Assembly: GCF_037042905.1 (NCBI RefSeq)
Contig: NW_026974140.1
Location: 10,675,001 to 10,739,000 of the forward strand
Direction: 5' to 3'
Length of the DNA stretch: 64,000 bases
DNA from: Lytechinus pictus
Lineage: Eukaryota; Echinodermata; Echinoidea; Temnopleuroida; Toxopneustidae
The position numbers were made by a program, and so were the translations under genes. This document shows, piece after piece, positions 26,701 through 41,700 of the stretch. How positions within the stretch are numbered: the first letter of the stretch is position 1; the number at the start of each line of letters is the position of its first letter. The notes under the pieces were generated by a model. The model saw only the letters and a list, made by a program, of their open reading frames with translations. It was not told the DNA's origin and did no database searches.

Positions 26701-29700
26701 ATTAAATGCACACAAAGGTACTGTGTTCTAATTTGTTTCATTAGATATGGTTTCAAATGAAAACTTACAATTGATGATTAGGAATTTTATAGCAACCAGA
26801 CAATAGTAAAGGACTTTTTCTTCAAAAGTTTGGTATTAAAACCGATGACAGATAAATTTTGGTACAAGTAAATTTAAAGGATGACAAACTGACAGTTGAT
26901 TTATGCAAAAAAACTACGAATGATGTCATCTCTAACTTGTTTTCCTGTCATGGCATCCCCCTCTTCATTGAGGTCGTTGGCTTCATCACCAGCGTCGTCG
27001 TCAACCCTCTCCTGTTCAACCTCTGGCTGCTTCATCTGCTTGCTTATGTTATGAAGGCAGGCACATGCCGTTATCACATCGCTCGCTCGTTCTGGAATCA
27101 TGTTGAGCCCTCCACCAATCAGGCAACGGAATTTAGACTTCAATTGTCCGTTGACTTGTTCTATCACAACTCTGGTGCAACTGTGAGCTCTGTTTGAAAA
27201 TGAGAGAGAGAGAAGATTAATAGGACTACTAATTTCCTTCTCAGAGGTCTTTTAACCCTAACTAGGCCTGGCTTTTTTGGTTGTTCTGTGGCCGTAGGGG
27301 GTTGATTTACCCCCCCCCCCCCCCGGCCGTTTTTTGTCTTAAGGAAGAAACAATGTTATCTATGATGATCTCAGGATTTTTTTTTTTTCTTGCTCCTTTA
27401 CTCTTACACATGATTATTGTGAGTGAAGTTTCAAATGCCATGTTATCTGTTGTAAGATAAATATGATATTGGTATACAGTGGACAGGTAATGCAGTAGGT
27501 ATTATTAACTAAGAAAATGGTGGCATTGATTGTTACATACTGATTGTATCTTCTCTCTCCTCGTGTTCTTGGCAGTGGTACCGGTGTCATTAGCCATGAT
27601 TGGAGGCCGTAGCCAGAGTCCCCCAGCAACAATCCATTTAGTGCTCCTTCTCTGAAGGCCTGGGCAATTACGCTGGTCTGTTGAAATGAGAGCAAGACAT
27701 TTCCTATGAAAATTTCCCCCTCAGTTCTTCTGGCATTTGTATAAAGAGTGACTAACATTGTAACTTTAGCTTCATTATTGCTCTATACCACAATTTGCTT
27801 CCTTCTGGCTTGAATTAGCAGTGGTTGTTATTGACAAAATCCCCAATCTATAGCTATGAGGTACATTTACATTTTATAGTATTCATTGTACTGAAAATTT
27901 CTTTTTGTTCAGTATAATGTTTCCAAATTCCTAGTTATGGCTCCAGGTTCATTTTATAGCCCTACTTATGAATTCATCTAACTTAAAATAATAATAATAA
28001 TATACAACATTTATAAAGCACTTTATACAGTTCAAGAATACTAACTGAGTCATGTTGATTTTTTTTTTCATGTTATCTATTTTTTTTTTTTTGGGGGGGG
28101 GGGGAGGGGGAAGGGAGGATAAAAAACCTTCAAATCTTACCCTGCAAATCCTGCTATCGTGCGTAGATCCAGGCCATCGAGCAGAAATGCTCGTTATCTC
28201 ATACTGGGCATTGCATGTTAGTTGGACATTTATACTGTAGAAGCCCTTTCTGTTTACATAGAGATGTTCGGCTGCTCCTAGGGGGACTCCATTGATCCGA
28301 ACATGAGTACCGTCAATAGCCCCAACCACGTTGGGAAAGCTTGCCAGGAGGAAGAAACGTCTTTGGGTATCACGCACTTCTTCTTGTGTGCAGGGAAATT
28401 TAATGAACTGTAGAAAAATGATTGATAAAAAAAGAATTGTTTGAATATTCAGACTCTCTTCATTTGAGATTAAGGCTAATGAAGCTTGCCTGCAAGGAAT
28501 AAGAACTTGCTTTGTTGTTTTAACCAAGTATCCGATATATTGTGTTAACAAATGAAATAATATATGTACATATATATATAGATATTGATTAACTCAATCG
28601 TATGCTCATATTGTACAACATCCAGTTAGCAGGTCAATATTTGTACATAAAATTACACATGTGCTGAATGTCCAGCAAGTAAGAAATGTCTTTAAATTAT
28701 TTGTAAATATGCATGATTTAGAATAATTAGCAAGATGATAAACTTGAACAGAAGATATGAATATTTTTTCAATGAAAATATTAACAGCAAAATTCCACAC
28801 TAACACTCATGTGTATTTCTTTGATGTATTTTCTTGAAATTTGAAATAATTTATTAACTGCATGCTTACTTTCACATATTGTATTTTCTACAGAAAAGTA
28901 AAACAATTGTTGTACAAACATATTTATTTGATGCAGGATACAAATGAATATTGTTATAATGAATATTATTATATTGGATATTTTTATTGAAAAATATATA
29001 TTTGAATTTAACACAGTATTGTTTAAAATAGCAATATATAGTACAAGTAATATATGAAAATAAGATACATGTTTGATGATTATTTATTAATAAATTCCAA
29101 TCCCAGAATTAAAGCAATTGCCTCCCTATATTTCTTTACTTTTTGGATGTTGTCTCTGTTTTGCATATGTTCCAGGTAACTAACAATTGCTGTAAATACA
29201 TATTTTATGTGGTAGGTAATTATAAATGATAATATTTATGAATGAATTTTATAATACCTGTATTTGTGAATTTAAAGAAAATATTTAAAATAACTGCCAG
29301 TAGTAATAAATGAAAACATGATGTGTAAAATGATATTGATTATTAATATTAGCAATAAAATTGTATGCTGTAAATTATAATAGATAACTTGCTTGCTTCT
29401 ATTCCTTTACTTTTTGCAGATGGTATAGGGGATTAGCAATGAGCTGCCTTTATTTTTCCATCTTTCATAAAAATGTTCACATCTTCTACAGTTGATATGT
29501 TCATCTTTTTATAAGTTTTGAAATAAGAAAAAAATCATTGAATTTTTTTAAGAACATAATTAACTTGTAACATGTAGATTTACATATCTAACAAACCATA
29601 TAAATATGAATAATAACTTTCCAAGATATAGAGAATGCAGCTTTTTGATCCACCAATGTTGGATCTTTTTCATAAAGGGCTATTGAGAATATTTCTCCCC

Positions 29701-32700
29701 ACTGCCTGTTCACTAATTTCTTTAGTTATCTTGCTTCTACCTTCTCTAATTATAACTGCATCAGTATTTCTCATTTCATATTAGAATAAATGCTTTATTC
29801 GAGAATTAGCATCGTTAACCAGTAAACAAATATTTTTTGTTTAATTATCCAACATATCAAAATTGATTTAAAATTGAGGGTGGGATAGGATTATAATCAA
29901 TCAACATCAATCATGATCATCACTGTCGCCATCATAGGTGTCGATCCAGAGGGAGACTGGAGATATTGGCCTAAATATAAGGTCTTGGGGCCATGGACCC
30001 CAGAAGTTTCATGATCAAAAGGAGGGTAGAAAAAAGAGAAGGAAGAAGGGTGAATATGATGGTTTTTTTAATGTCAAAATGCATCAAAAATTTTATTTAT
30101 ATCAAAATTTCAAAATTTTTGCTAGTTCGCTTTGCGGGTTCAATTTTTTTTTACCCCATAGGCCTACACAAATCGGGCCCCTCAAATTTGGCTAACTGTG
30201 CCACCCCACCCCGTCTAAATTAAAAAGAAAGGGGAAAAAAATTGTGAGAACCCCCACCCCCCCCCCCCCCTCCCCAGAAGGGGGTCTTCATATTCATAGA
30301 ATAAAGTTGATTTCTGTAAACTTAAAAAAAATTGACAAGCCAAAAAGAAGGAAAAGTGGTATTTAATGACTACCAAATGAAGGTGATTTTTAATCTTCCC
30401 AAAAGTAGCATACCCAACAAAAATTTACGGGGGTTCACCCCTGCTTGCAAGGGTTGTGGATTTAGTTGTTCATGAGAAATAAATGCTGTATTTCAATTTG
30501 TTTTGTCTTATGAGAAACCAGTTATACAAATGATTTGTAGAGAAATACGCATTTGTTTGAGATATGTCGTCATTAAAACACAAGATCAAAAGGCATGCAG
30601 GTACAAAATTAGGTGTATCAACCTCCCAGGATTTGTTTAAAATATAATTTTTATCATTATTTCTGAAGTATTCCACTGCGGCCCGTAACGACATTGAAAT
30701 ATTCTTCGAAATGCCGCCAGCTTTCGACCATGTGTAAACAACCCTGGACAAAATGTAAACAGTACGGTATACAGTTGTGGTCACGACAGTCTTCCGTTCT
30801 CTGAGAACTGTTAGAACTTCGGCTTAATTGAAGAATGACCTTCCAAAATGTTCATAAACTGATGTAAGTAATACAGATCTCTAGGCATATCAACTGTTTT
30901 TATCTAACTTGAAATATTTGGAGTTTTTGGACGCAAACAGCTGCAGTCTTGCAGACATGGACGTACAGTAATACGAGTGAGCGAGTTGTATTGACAGTGA
31001 CAATACTATTGACTTTTGTGTTTGCAGACGACATACAATCGCCAACAATATTTGGTATGTATGGGACTGAAGTGAAGGCTGTGCGGTGCAACGAGAAGTG
31101 AGTGCGATCGATCGATGACGATGGTCAATCGCACTCTTCTTTCCCCCATATCGACTTGAAAGAAAAAGAAATAAAATGAACGAAATACATTATATCAATC
31201 TTGCTCTCAGGATCATGACTTTTCAATATTTTAGGACCCCACTATATAACTTACTTAGTGTATTCTAGAGACTAGATCTAAGTAAAAAAAACTTTTTTAT
31301 TCATGATGGCCAAAGTTAGACTGTCTCTACGACGTACAGTAGAACTAGATCCAAATTAATAGAAAAGGACAATTAAGAACTTACCTCATCTCTTTTAGAG
31401 CACAAAGCAAGTGTCACCCTTCTTATGACTCTTGATGCTGTTGATCTACTGCAGCCGTGGATAGTGGCTGAACTATCCAGCACAGATCCCGTGGCATAGA
31501 ACCTCAGTGCTACAAAAATTTGCAGTGCTGGGGTCAGTGCATTACTCCTTTTAGTATTGTGTTTCAATTCATCTCCAATATAATCAATAATGAAGCTTAC
31601 ACCATCTCTGGTGAATCGATATTTTTTGAACATATCTCTGTCATCGTACAGTTCAAAAGGATTGGATCTGTCGCGAAAAACACGCTCCCTATGCAGAGCG
31701 GCTCCAACCATAGCATTCACTAACGCCATCTTGGTTGTCATGTGCAGTGGACTTGTCGGATGAAATTTTGACTTGTCGGATGAAATTGGCATTTGTCGGT
31801 AGGTAAAGGGTGACCGACCAAATTCAAGATACTTGTCGGATCAAATTAGAGCACTTGTCGGATTTTTCATCCGACAAAGTTTCATGAAATGGAAAGTTGT
31901 CGGACGAATAAAAGTTGTCGGATAAAATAGGACTTGTCGGATAAAACGTCCGACAAGTCCTTTCATGAAACGCCCCCCTGGTTAGGTACATATACATATC
32001 AACATCAAGAGCTACATTGTACTGTACATGTATGTAGCAATGATAAACCTTGGTTTTCTTTGAAAAATCCTTATTTGCCACAAGTACAGGTAGCCTACAG
32101 ACTACAGTACTTCACTCAACCAACCCAAAGAAAAACACTCAATTTAGATGTACAGTATGTGTAAACCACAGCTGCGTTTTGGTAGATGATCAGCTTTTCA
32201 GAGAAGGTGATAATCTCAATCAAGTTTATTACTGGGCATGGCTCATCTTATTCCCATCCTACATGTACATCCAGCTACGATAATTCCATTCCATGTACAT
32301 GAGTACTTTTTCCGTAAAATCACTCCAGAAAATACAAATCGATTTAAGAATAGCTTATAAACTGTTGACTGGTCAGAAGTTTTAACCGAAGAGGATGTAA
32401 ATGAGTCTTATGAAAAATTTATGAATACACTCATGTTGGCATATGAGAATAATTTTCCATTAATCAAACGCACAACTTCAAATTACAAAAGAATTCCCCG
32501 CATGCCTTGGGTCGGCTTGTCATTGTTAAAGTCAATTAATAGAAAAAATAGGTTATTTTATAAATACAAATCTAATCCAACACATAAAAATCGTCTAAAA
32601 TACACGAGGTACATGAATACGCTTACCAGTTTAATTTGTTATGTAAAGAAAGAGTATTATTGTGCTCAATTTGTTAATTGCAATTCCGATATAAAAGGAA

Positions 32701-35700
32701 CATGGAAAACTATAAAGAAGGTACTTAATCCTAGCTCCTCAAACTTCTGTAATTTATCAAAAATCAAGCATTGTGGAACGATTATAGAAGATAAACAATG
32801 TATTGCCGAAACATTCAACGATTTTTTGTCTTCTGTAGGTTCAAATCTAGCACAATCTATTCCGAATGCAAAAAGGTCGTTTCATGATTTTATGCCAGTC
32901 TTTAATCCATTCTCAATGTTTATGTTGCCTATCGACGAGAAAGAAATAACTGATATTGTTCATAATTTGAAAAATAAGAAAAGCCCTGGCTTTGATAATC
33001 TTACGAACGAACTAATTAAAACCATCATCGGTGAAATCATTGTCCCGTTAAATCATATATTCAACATGTCAATTTTACAAGGTATTGTACCAGATAAAAT
33101 GAAGATAGCGAAAGTGATACCTATCCTTAAGAAAGGAGATCCACTTGAGTATCATAATTATAGACCAATTTCTCTCCTAACTGCTTTTTCAAAAATTTTA
33201 GAAAGACTGGTATATAAACGTACAATAGATTTCTTCATACGCTATGAACTTTTATCTGATAATCAATTTGGATTTCGAGAAAAACATACAACTTCACATG
33301 CAATTCTTCATTTTATTAATAAAATTTCATCTGCTATTGACAAACATTGCCATACAATTGGTTTATTCTTGGACTTCTCCAAGGCCTTCGATACCATTGA
33401 TCATAGTATTCTTTTTTATAAACTGCATCATTATGGTGTAAGGGGGAAGGCCTTGGAGTGGTTCAAAAGTTATCTTACAAACAGAAAACAATTTGTCTCA
33501 TTGAATGGAGTAGAATCTAAGAGCCAACCAGTTACTTGCGGTATTCCTCAAGGGAGTATCCTTGGCCCCCTGATTTATATCATATATGTAAATGATTTTC
33601 AATATTCATCTCCACTTTTGTCTTTTATTCTATATGCAGATGATTCAAGTATATTTTTCTCGCATAAAAAACCCTCAAATGCTTGTTGAGATTTTTAATA
33701 CCGAGTTGCAAAGTATTTGTGAATGGATATTTGCCAATAGGCTCTATCTTAATCTTGACAAAACAAATTTTATGTTATTTAGTAACTCTCTTACAACTTT
33801 ACCTGACAATATTTTATTGAATGATGTCCAGATCAGTAGGGTAAAATCAACTAAGTTCTTGGGACTTTTTATTGATGATAAAATGACCTGGAAAATTCAT
33901 ACAAACCATATTTGCTCAATTTTATCTAGAAATACTGGTATAATGTATAAACTTAAAATCAATGTTTCCACCCCATATTATGCAAATGTTATATTCTACC
34001 TTATTACTCCCGTATCTAAACTATGGCATTCTAGCCTGGGGAAATTCTAGTAAGCTTCAATTTAATAAAATTTTGGTTATCCAAAAGAGAGCAATTCGTA
34101 TAATTTCCAATGCCCATATTCAGGCTCATACAGGTCCTCTCTTTTTAGAAAAGGGTGTTTTAAGAGTTTCTGATATTTTCTATCTGCAGTTGGGTTCTTT
34201 TATGTTTCAATTGAACAATAATGACTTGCCTCCGGCACTTAATTATATGTTCATAAAAAACAACCAGTTGCATGACTATCTAACACATCAAGCATTTTCA
34301 TTTCATCTTCCAAAAACCAGAACAAAATTTGCTCACAATACTATTATTTATTCAGGTCCCAAATATTGGAATTCTCTTAATCTCGATATAAAAAGATCTG
34401 TTAGCTGTTAATAACTGCATTTAAAAGAAAATTGAAAACGTCTCTTTTGAGACAATATGACTTCTCGTAGAACCCAACTGTACGCTTTAAATACACAATA
34501 TATATTTATCCATTTGTACTCATTTGTGCATTACTTTTAGGACGGTCGGAGAGTGGATTGGGCACCTGGTAGTCAGGGAAGCTCTTTTATCAACCTCATA
34601 CCTCTTCTAAGTTTTGCTTCCTTTGATACTTTTTCTCACCTAGCAACTATCAAGTTTTTTTTCTTTTCCTCGTCTGCCAGGTGCTCCATCCCCTCACTAT
34701 GTCCGTATGTGTTTGTCACTGTAAATAAATTACATGTATTCATATTTACAGCTGCAGATACCCTTACAAAGGACCCGTCTACTATTTTCTATATCATTGG
34801 CATACGACCAAATCTGTCAAAATATTTCATGTCATCCTTAAACGTCGCAATCGTGAACAGCAATATAATAGACGGGTCTTCTTTCCTTCTTTCTTTCTTT
34901 TACGCTTTGTCTTCCTCGTCTTGTCTAGTAACCTGTGTGTCCCTGTTCTTTGTAACGTTCTCTGTTTTCGTCCTTGTCCATTTCTGTAACTTTCTCCGAG
35001 CTCAGCTCTATTTTTTCTGTAACTATTTTTAGCTATCAATGATTACACATTAATTATTTGTTAAGGGCCTATCCACAACAAGCTTTTGCTTTACTTTAGG
35101 TCCATCCACTTTGAATCTGCATTTATGTTGTCATTATGCATACTATTTCGGAATGAGTTATATGTTTTTGTATTTTGATTGATTTGTGGAAAATAAATGA
35201 AATGAAAAAAAAAAAGTATGACTAACAGACATACAGCCAGAAGTGACTGCTAAGTAATATATTATCTTCATATTGTATGCTCAATAACGAATCAAAATCA
35301 GACTGTCAACAGTGTTCTACATGTAGCTAGAGCCTTTTTAGGAAAAGTTAGTGGTCTTAAACTAAGCCAAAAGTGAATGAACATCATGTAATGACAACCT
35401 GACATTAGCAAATCTTTGAAAATACACTAATATAATATGAGAATATTTATTTGCATAATTTACAATAAATATTAAGGTGAAAATTAATGAAGTACAATTC
35501 TTCTTTTATGTTTTCATCAACAAACACTTCCATTTTGTACTTGAATCATTTTACACAGTACCACTGAATGACAAACTTGACATACAAGTATATAGTGTTT
35601 ATATTTAATAACAGAATGTATGTACTTTCCATCTGTACAGACAATAGATGGACTGTTCGCTGTTGGCATACAGTGGCTATCCACATATATATAAAAACTT

Positions 35701-38700
35701 ATCATGTTATTCTCAAAGGGAGGAAAAGGAAAAAAAAGGTGAAGAAAGGATGAAGGGAAGGGACAGAAAGTAGAAACAAAATAATGTTGAAAAATATGCA
35801 AGGTCATGTGAGCTCCTATCATTAACCTGAGAAAATAAAAGATATTACCACGAGATTTACCCCCCCCCCCTCCCTCTCCCCCCCCCCCCTCCACCAAAAA
35901 AAAAAGAAGAAAAAAAAGAGAAAAAAAACACTAGTGCTACAACTGGTACATGTGCAAAATGGTAATCAATTTGTCCCTCTATTCCTATCCGATACACTTG
36001 GTCCAGTCTTTTCATATTCTGAAGTTTTCACATTCTTCACCAGGAGTCAATTGTTAATAATTTCAATGGCAAAAGCTTCTGGATGAAAAGCTACATGTAC
36101 ATTCAAAGCCAACACCATGCAATTGTTGTGCAGATTTTAGGCAAACAGATTTTGAATGAACAGCGGAATGCATTTCAATAGCATTTAGCATAGTACAATC
36201 AACTCAGTGCCTTTTCACACGTGGTAATCGTGACTGTGATTAGCGTTTGTGATTCTAATCATGTTCTTCTTTGGTTTCACACGTGCTAATTATTCGTCAG
36301 TAGCCTTATTTTTCACTGAAATCATCATTCAAATTATGATTTTCTTACCATATGAAAGGGCAGTCAGTGTACTTGGTACTTATTTGCAATCAGATGATAA
36401 TTATACGTGCAGTGTACAGATTTCTTTTCAATACATCATTGAGAATTGGAGAGCGTACAATGGTCACTGCCATCTCCCCCCCCCCCCCCCGAACTTTCCC
36501 TTCTTTTTCATTGCTTTATACTGATTGCAGGGCTGGTTTTATCCAATACACAAGAAAACAAACAAAAAGTTACTCACCCACACAGAGGATATTGAATGAG
36601 AATCCCTGATTGACAGATTTATTGACCAACTGATCCGGAAGACTATCAAAGCCCACATGACCAGCAAGGTTGAGGTTTCGAGTTCTATTCATTTCTTGAT
36701 CATCATTGTGACCAACCTAATGATAAAGCAACAGAAAAATATATTTGAATTAATACTTTATGAAAAGCTATAAATGCCAATGTGGATAGATTCCAATAGA
36801 ATTACCACCCATGTGTACATATGAACAGTATGAATGAAAAATGTATACATTTATGTGATTTGATATCCAAAAATTAAATTCCAAAGAGCTGGTGTACGGT
36901 TCCAACTATCGATCACCATCATGTTTCTTTTGCAGCTTGCAGCATACGATTGCGCCAGCCAATCATGTTCATGTTACCATTTTCAGTTCATTATAAACTG
37001 AAAATGGTAAAACGAAAGTTAGGCCTGGGACTAAAACCCGGGTACCCGGATGATTACATGTAGCTTTTCATACGCATTAGGCGTTTGAAGGTTCCAAATA
37101 TCAATAGAATTCACCCGTACAAACCGATTTCACCCTCTAACTATGGATTTCTTAGGGAAATCCTTCCGGGTGTCTAGGTCTCGTTTCTGCATCTATGGGA
37201 AGAGTGTCAAGGCTCCATGATGAAGAAGTATATGTCAAAATATTTAAAAAACATCATCATGGAGTCCTCAAGGCTAGGTTGGACGTAGACCAAAAGCTTC
37301 GGACTCTGTTATGTTGGTTCCACTCACCAAATACAGAGACCGAAGTTGTAGCTCGATCTGTACAGGGGACTCAATGGCCATATGTTTATGTATTTAAGTT
37401 CGGATAAAACAGGGAAGTGAAGTTGAGCGACAGCCGAAGTCAGTGTTTTTCCCCCTTTTTAAGTTAATTTTTCCCCGCTTTTGTGCATTTCAGGCCAAAA
37501 CGGAATAATAATCTTTATTTTGGTACAGTTCTTTTTATATATTTTTATGAAATAAAGACAAAAATCGATGAGCCCCATCGGGGGGGATTTTGCATTGTTA
37601 ACCCCCCCTAATGGTGGCTGCACGATAGCGAGCCGTCTGTGTACGAGGAGAAATTAAAAACAAAATTAAAATGTTTAAACTCCTCGAAACAGACGGCTGC
37701 CAGCTGTCTACAATGTACTAGTCTAGGTTGGACGCACTTCTTCAATTCACTTCCTTCCAATTCCTTTTTTACCACAGTCCACATCCAAGGGCCAGACGTG
37801 GTAGTGCTGCAAGTCAGGCGGCATGTTCGGGTTCTGTTCGGTTCGGCAGGGTTCGGCAAATTTTTTCCGAACTTTGGTTCAGTTCGGGGTTCGGCAATAA
37901 ATGCGCAATTAAATTATCAACATATAAAACTAAGGATTGCCAACCCTCGAACAACTTATCACTTGAAATTTCTGTCGTGTATTTATTATAAATTTTGTTT
38001 CTAAAAAGAATGGTTATAAAAATTGCTGCATAACTTTCTTTTATTTATTTCAATCTTGAAACCAAAAATAAGAGTCATTTCTACTTTCATTTTTAAATTG
38101 AATAAAAAAAACAAAGAAAATAATATTGATAACGAGAGAATGAGGACAGAAACAGAATTACAAAGAACAGAATATTTTTTGTTCATTGATTATTCCATGT
38201 AGATATGATCATGATCGATTACAATGCCATTGCAAACGCAGCTTCTCCGATTGGAAAGTGTTGATCGGGAATGTCGGAACAGTAGACAAACAACCTCCAC
38301 TCAACTGTTACCGGTATTATACTGGTAAAATTCACATTCCAAAGAATACGAAATTTTTTTAGAAAGTTCCTATTTTCTGAAAAGTGGTTAAATCTGGTCA
38401 ATCAATTACTTTAAAAAGAAAAAAATATCACTCCATTCTTGGTCCCGAAAGATCGACACTCGAGTGACTTCAAACATATTTCCAACACGAAAATGAGTAC
38501 ATGGGACTGTACTGTGTATTTTAGTGTTATGAAATCACTCGGCGTTGATCGTCAGAACCAAGACGGAACTGAAAATTTATCATTTCATTTTCAGTAAATG
38601 ACCAGATTAAACCACTTTTTAGAAAATATTGACAATGGAAAAACATTTCAAATTCGGAATATGAATTTTACCAGCGTAATAGCAACTGAGACCAGGTTGT

Positions 38701-41700
38701 TTGGACTTCCTGTTTCAACTTTCCTTATCAACCATTTCCGGTACACGATCAGGGAACATGCGTTGACTTGCTTTGAATTTTTATCTTTTCTGTTTTTTCA
38801 AAACCTCATTCCTTCATCTCTTATTTATTTATCTTTAATATTGATATGTATATTTCAGAAGGTAAAATATACATACTTTACCATTACTTTATCAGTCACA
38901 AGGAATGAATTTATGTCATTTTTTTTCTATTATTAAATACAAAACAATTACATGGACGCCCGATCACAATCATGATCGATTACAATTATACGTAATTCAA
39001 CTACACTTTTTAACCAAGTTTAGCTTAAAATGTCCCCACATTTTATGAGAAAAAAATAAATTCATGGTAATAAAAAAATTGAGACTGATAAAAATTCAAT
39101 CAAAGACGAGACCGAAGCTGTCATACTTTGTCATTTACGAGGAATGAATTTATGTCTTGTCCTTTTTCTTAATTAAATAGAAAACAATTAGGTCCGATTA
39201 CGATCACGATCGATTACGGCAATACGTAATTCAACCACACTTTTATACCGAGTTTAGCTTCAAATGTCCCCTCATTTAATGAAGAAAAAATATATTCATG
39301 TTTATAAAATATTCTTAAGTTGATAACAATTCAATCAAAGACAAGATGTGAGCTTAAATGGTGGATTAAAAAAATATTTTGTGTGGAATTCTTATTGTGC
39401 TTAATCACTAACCATTTTTTTTTTTTCATTTTATATTTAAATATATGTAGTCCCCGCTTATCTATATTACGTATTGAATAAATGTGCCAAATTTTTTTTT
39501 TTACCGAACCACCGAACCAGGCCTTTGTGTTCGGTTCGGTTCGGAAGTGCCAAGTTCGGCGAACTTCCGTTCGGTTCGGCAGTTCGGCTACAGCACTAAG
39601 ACGTGGACAGTGTTCATTGCACCGCCAGAAGGCCAGGCCACTGCACTCCAGCTCCAGAATCCAGGAGGCGAGGAGCCGGTGTAGCGGCGGATTTGGTTCC
39701 ACCGGCGGATACGGTATCCGCCAGCAGATATCGTTCTAAATGGCCGATATCATTTTTAATCGGAACCATATCCGCCGGGTTTGACGCAGCTTGATGTTTG
39801 CAGATTTGGTTCCTCAGCGGATTTGGTTCTATTGACTATACGTGTAATATTGATTTGGACAGACAACCTCGGCAGCACGCACATGCACGGCTCTCCTGGC
39901 AATGTCGATCGCAATGGGGGGGGATTTTCATCCGCCTTTAGTGACTTGTTATTCAGGGGAAGATCCATACAGCTTTTGACAAAGGGCTAGATGGGGGTGA
40001 GGATTAATAGGAGAAATAATGTCTCAATATTTCATGTATTACATAGACCTGGCACATACGCCAAAACATTGCTATTTATTATTATCAGATTTTGATGAAA
40101 TTTTCATCATTTTATTTTGTGAATTTTTATACTGATGATGTCAGTCCGCAGTATGCATCGATCTCTTTAACTGTGCTTTTTCACACAATGTTTAGTGTCA
40201 GTTTGCCAGACTGTTTGGCGAAAATTTGCACCCCATATACATGTAGGCCTATGGGTTTTTGAAACTACAAATGTTTAGAAAAATTTCAACAAGTTAAAAG
40301 TTCATATTTCAAAATAAATGATGCAAATTAGTGTATGAAAATATGTTTTGCTGTTAACTCATATTATTGCTTGTAGAATGCTAATTTTTGGTGAAAACAT
40401 AAATTTGACATTTCTAACAAACATTAAAAAAAAGAATGTCAAAACATGATTAATTTTTTATGTAGTTTATTGTAGGCCTATTTTTAATTTCTCATGTATT
40501 TTTTTTAATTTGTTTTTTTATTCTTTTCTTTCAATATTTTTGTTAAAGGAGAATGAAACCCTTGAAACCAGCTGAATCCATATCAAAGAGAAAAATCAAA
40601 GAAACATATTGTTGAAAGTTTGAGGAAGATTGAATGAATAATAAGAAAGTTATGAGCATTTGAATATTGAGATCACTAATGCCATGTACATCCTTCCATT
40701 GGCAATGCGACCAAGATCTCTGATGTCACACACGTACAACTCCCTCATTACTTTAGTACTTATTTCACTTATATTCTCACTTTTACAGAGTCTATCACAA
40801 GGTGAGGTGTTCTCTTTATGAGAGAGTACAGAGGTTTCACAAGTACAGAGGTTTCACAACATTATATCATTGATGAATCGTTTGTCATATGATTAGAATG
40901 AGCAAAAAGAGATGTTTTGGGGTATATTTTCAGTGTCCAAAAGGGGGGAGTTGTTCATCTGTGACATCATCGATCTTGGTCGCATTGCCAATGGGAGGAT
41001 CTCCATAGCATTAGTGATCTCGACATTCAAATGCTCATAACTCTTCTATTGCTAGTCCTATTTTACTCAAACTTTTGTTGATCTTATTCTTTGATTTTTC
41101 TGCTTTCACAAAAGCTAACTTGCTCCAAGAGTTTCATTCTCCTTTAAGGAATCTGAATTAATTAAAGGGGACAGGAAGTTCACCCTGACAAAAGTTAGAT
41201 ATGCCACATACTGTTTGGTGCTCCCTAATTTACCTCTCAGTCATCTAATTTTAAGATCAATATGGGATCTTTAGTGAAATATAATTTCTCCTTTATATCT
41301 GTTGTGTCTCTTTCTATACACCCTCCTGGTTTTCATCTCTTTATTTTTTGCCTTTCTTTCTGTCCCTGCTCATTTCACCCCTTTTGCCTCTACTCCAGTT
41401 CCCTAACCTTTTTTGGCACATTATGAATATATCTGGGGCGTATACGCGTGGGTGATACCAAAAAAGGAGAAATAGAAAGAGGAAGGGGAGGGAGAGAAAA
41501 TAGAAAAAATATACGAGAAAATGTGGAGGAAATAATAGTAATACATTGGAATTTCGCAAATCAAGAATTTCATTTGCAGTGATCATTATTTCCCTTTAGA
41601 AAGCTTATTACAAAATCCTGATTTTAATTATCGAAACTGCCATTGTTTGCCTTTATTTAATACTCTGTATCAATCATAATTGATGCATATTTTACCCAAT

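Larger units (their letters stand above)
19241..31981. mobile_element. 12.7-kb PIF/Harbinger transposon, apparently intact
   Basis: The left end CCAGGGGAGCGTTTCATGAA and following bases (19241 to about 19306) match the reverse complement of the right end (about 31916-31981) with only a few mismatches over about 65 bases. The flanking trinucleotides are ATA at the left and TTA at the right, close to the TWA duplication typical of PIF/Harbinger. Inside are the two genes that define the superfamily, a Myb/SANT-like protein and a DDE nuclease, convergent and both open. The whole element sits in septin intron 2 in an internal position that leaves all septin exons untouched. Confidence 0.85.

Noticed and set aside
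34553-35032. 159-codon Phe/Ser-rich plus-strand frame
   Set aside because: It lies in the 3' UTR of the dead non-LTR element and shows only T-rich composition.
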